From Hyphomonadaceae bacterium (GTDB lineage: Bacteria > Pseudomonadota > Alphaproteobacteria > Caulobacterales > Aquidulcibacteraceae), in NCBI GenBank assembly GCA_025458365.1, contig JALOSP010000072.1, positions 1-6,895 of the forward strand: 6,895 bases of DNA, in the 5' to 3' direction. The notes under the pieces were generated by a model. It did no database searches and was not told the DNA's origin. It saw nothing but the letters and a program-made list of their open reading frames with translations. Both the position numbers and the translations under genes were made by a program. Each line of letters opens with the position of its first letter. The stretch's first letter is position 1. Shown piece by piece: positions 5,801 to 6,895 of this stretch.

Positions 5801-6550
5801 ATGGATGCAATTCCAGCCGGTGCCCTCGACATTTCCGTCGTGGTGCCCTGCCACAACGAGGCGGGCAATATCGGTGCGCTCGTCGGCGAGATCGCTGCGG
5901 CACTGGAGGGCTGGGCGCATGAGATCATCGTGGTCAATGATGCCTCCACCGATGGCACGGCGGACGAACTGGCCGGTCTGAAGGCCACCTACCGGCAATT
6001 GCGTGTTCTGACCCACCGGCGCAATGCCGGGCAGAGCCGGGGCATCATCACGGGGGTGCGCGCCGCGCGCGGGCCGGTGATCGGCACGCTCGATGGTGAC
6101 GGCCAGAACGATCCGGCAGACCTGCCCAAGCTCCTCCTGCACCTCAATCGCGCCGATGCGCCGGTCGGTCTGGCAATGGTTGGCGGTGAGCGGGTGAAGC
6201 GCAAGGATACAGCGGCCAAGCGCTATGCCAGCCGCCTGGCCAATGCCGTGCGCCAGCGCATCCTGGCCGACGGGGCCAGCGATTCCGGTTGCGGCATCAA
6301 AGTGGTGCGCCGGGCGGTGTTTCTTGATCTGCCCTATTTCGATCACATGCACCGCTACATGCCCGCCCTCGTCAAGCGCGAGGGCTATCAGGTGGAATAT
6401 CAGCCGGTAAACCACCGGCCCCGTGGTGCCGGCGTGTCGAAATACACCAATCTTGGCAGGCTGGTTGCGGCGCTCAGTGACCTTGCAGCTGTCGTCTGGC
6501 TGGGGCGGCGCAGGCGCGACCCGGGCCCTGTGGACGAATTGGCCGGATAA
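5801..6550 (+). CDS. Family 2 glycosyltransferase, DPM1/polyprenyl-phosphate sugar transferase-like
   Basis: The product is 249 aa with a GT-A fold. It has ISVVVPCHNEAGNI (11-24), IIVVNDASTDGTADEL (42-57, with D47), RNAGQSRGIITGVRAARG (74-91) and the metal-binding DxD in GTLDGDGQNDPAD (D98 and D100). A later region has SDSGCGIKVVRR, then LPYFDHMHRYMPALVKREGY and VNHRPRGAGVSKY. These are typical of dolichol-phosphate-mannose-synthase-like bacterial enzymes that move a sugar from a nucleotide sugar to a polyprenyl phosphate at the cytoplasmic membrane face. The C-terminus (AAVVWLGRRRRDPGPV) is short, without the extra membrane helices of the GtrB type. The ATG at 5801 has only a weak upstream site, but the beta-strand that opens the domain follows within ten residues, so the start is reasonable. 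Sugar and acceptor are unknown. Many alphaproteobacterial homologues neighbour lipid A or membrane genes. Confidence 0.93.
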   Translation: MDAIPAGALDISVVVPCHNEAGNIGALVGEIAAALEGWAHEIIVVNDASTDGTADELAGLKATYRQLRVLTHRRNAGQSRGIITGVRAARGPVIGTLDGDGQNDPADLPKLLLHLNRADAPVGLAMVGGERVKRKDTAAKRYASRLANAVRQRILADGASDSGCGIKVVRRAVFLDLPYFDHMHRYMPALVKREGYQVEYQPVNHRPRGAGVSKYTNLGRLVAALSDLAAVVWLGRRRRDPGPVDELAG

Positions 6551-6634
6551 GGGCAGTTTGCGAGGGTTCGGGCAGGCGATTCGGTCATGGTGGCCCCGCT
6601 GCCGCGTTCCTGTCGGGGGTATCTGACCACCATC

Positions 6635-6895
6635 ATGCGTGATGCGCTGTCTGTCCTGCCATTGCTGGCTCTGCCAGTCGGCCTGTATGTGGTGCTCGCG
6701 CTGGTCGGCGGGGCTGCCGGGGCTGACGTGTTTGTTGACAGCATCACCAACAGCCGGGTCGCCATCCCGCTGCCGTCCGGCACGGACTGGACTGTGTCCG
6801 GCGGTGATCTTCTGGTGGCGTTCGGCCTGTTGCTGCTGTTTGCCGAATTGATCCGGGGGGTGGGTGCCAGCCGCCTGGGGATCATCCATCACACG
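6635..6895 (+). CDS. Small two-helix membrane protein, 3' end outside the window
   Basis: The reading frame is open to the right edge, 87 codons from the ATG at 6635. A first hydrophobic helix (about residues 6-28, VLPLLALPVGLYVVLALVGG) is followed by a polar loop with IPLPSGTDWTVSGGDL (about 45-60) and a second helix (LLVAFGLLLLFAELI, 60-74). It then reads RGVGASRLGIIHHT to the edge. This plan resembles small conserved alphaproteobacterial membrane proteins of unknown function. I do not assign a name. An in-frame ATG at 6587, with GGCAGG ten bases upstream, could add 16 residues; 6635 is chosen because the helix then starts close to the N-terminus, but the start is not settled. It is in the same frame as the glycosyltransferase, separated by its TAA at 6548-6550, and may be cotranscribed. 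Confidence 0.7.
   Translation, partial: MRDALSVLPLLALPVGLYVVLALVGGAAGADVFVDSITNSRVAIPLPSGTDWTVSGGDLLVAFGLLLLFAELIRGVGASRLGIIHHT

Noticed and set aside
5681..6892. A long open frame of about 400 codons on the minus strand
   Set aside because: It lies opposite the well-supported glycosyltransferase, has no recognisable domain and has the His/Gln/Pro-rich look of an antisense frame in GC-rich DNA.
1..6895. CRISPR arrays, insertion sequences, prophage genes, tRNA genes
   Set aside because: No regularly spaced direct repeats, transposase or integrase motifs, or tRNA cloverleaf sequences were seen on either strand.

Overview
The window looks like ordinary chromosomal DNA from a GC-rich alphaproteobacterium, most likely of the Sphingomonadales/Rhodobacterales type. 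The class call rests on a RegB/RegA redox two-component pair and a DUF1013 (TrcR-type) regulator, both typical of Alphaproteobacteria. The order is less certain. There are no signs of a mobile element, phage, CRISPR array, tRNA or rRNA, and coding density is high.

Layout. (1) Positions 1-1128, + strand: the 3' end of a RegB-type sensor histidine kinase, a 165-nt gap with a hairpin, and a complete 184-aa RegA/PrrA/ActR-type response regulator. A strong bidirectional terminator follows at 1155-1180. (2) Positions 1203-2905, - strand: a two-gene envelope operon. The first gene encodes an inner-membrane-anchored BON-like/OmpA-C protein. The second encodes a membrane-anchored coiled-coil protein ending in a helix-hairpin-helix-type domain. 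(3) Positions 3108-4845, + strand: a TrmH/SpoU-family RNA 2'-O-methyltransferase overlapping by 17 nt a COG1092-like class I SAM methyltransferase, an RNA-modification pair. (4) Positions 4846-5752: a 259-nt intergenic region with a promoter-like element and a terminator-like hairpin lying directly before the ribosome binding site of a DUF1013/TrcR-family regulator. (5) Positions 5801-6895, + strand: a DPM1-like family 2 glycosyltransferase, then the start of a small membrane protein that runs off the window.

How the genes relate. RegB/RegA form one redox-signalling system. The two minus-strand genes probably work together at the envelope. The methyltransferase pair is probably translationally coupled. 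TrcR homologues associate with RNA polymerase in Caulobacter. No wholly novel multi-gene system is evident. The points most worth checking are the terminator-like hairpin in the trcR leader, the envelope operon that pairs a peptidoglycan-binding protein with a membrane-tethered possible nucleic-acid-binding protein, and the unusual catalytic region of the second methyltransferase.
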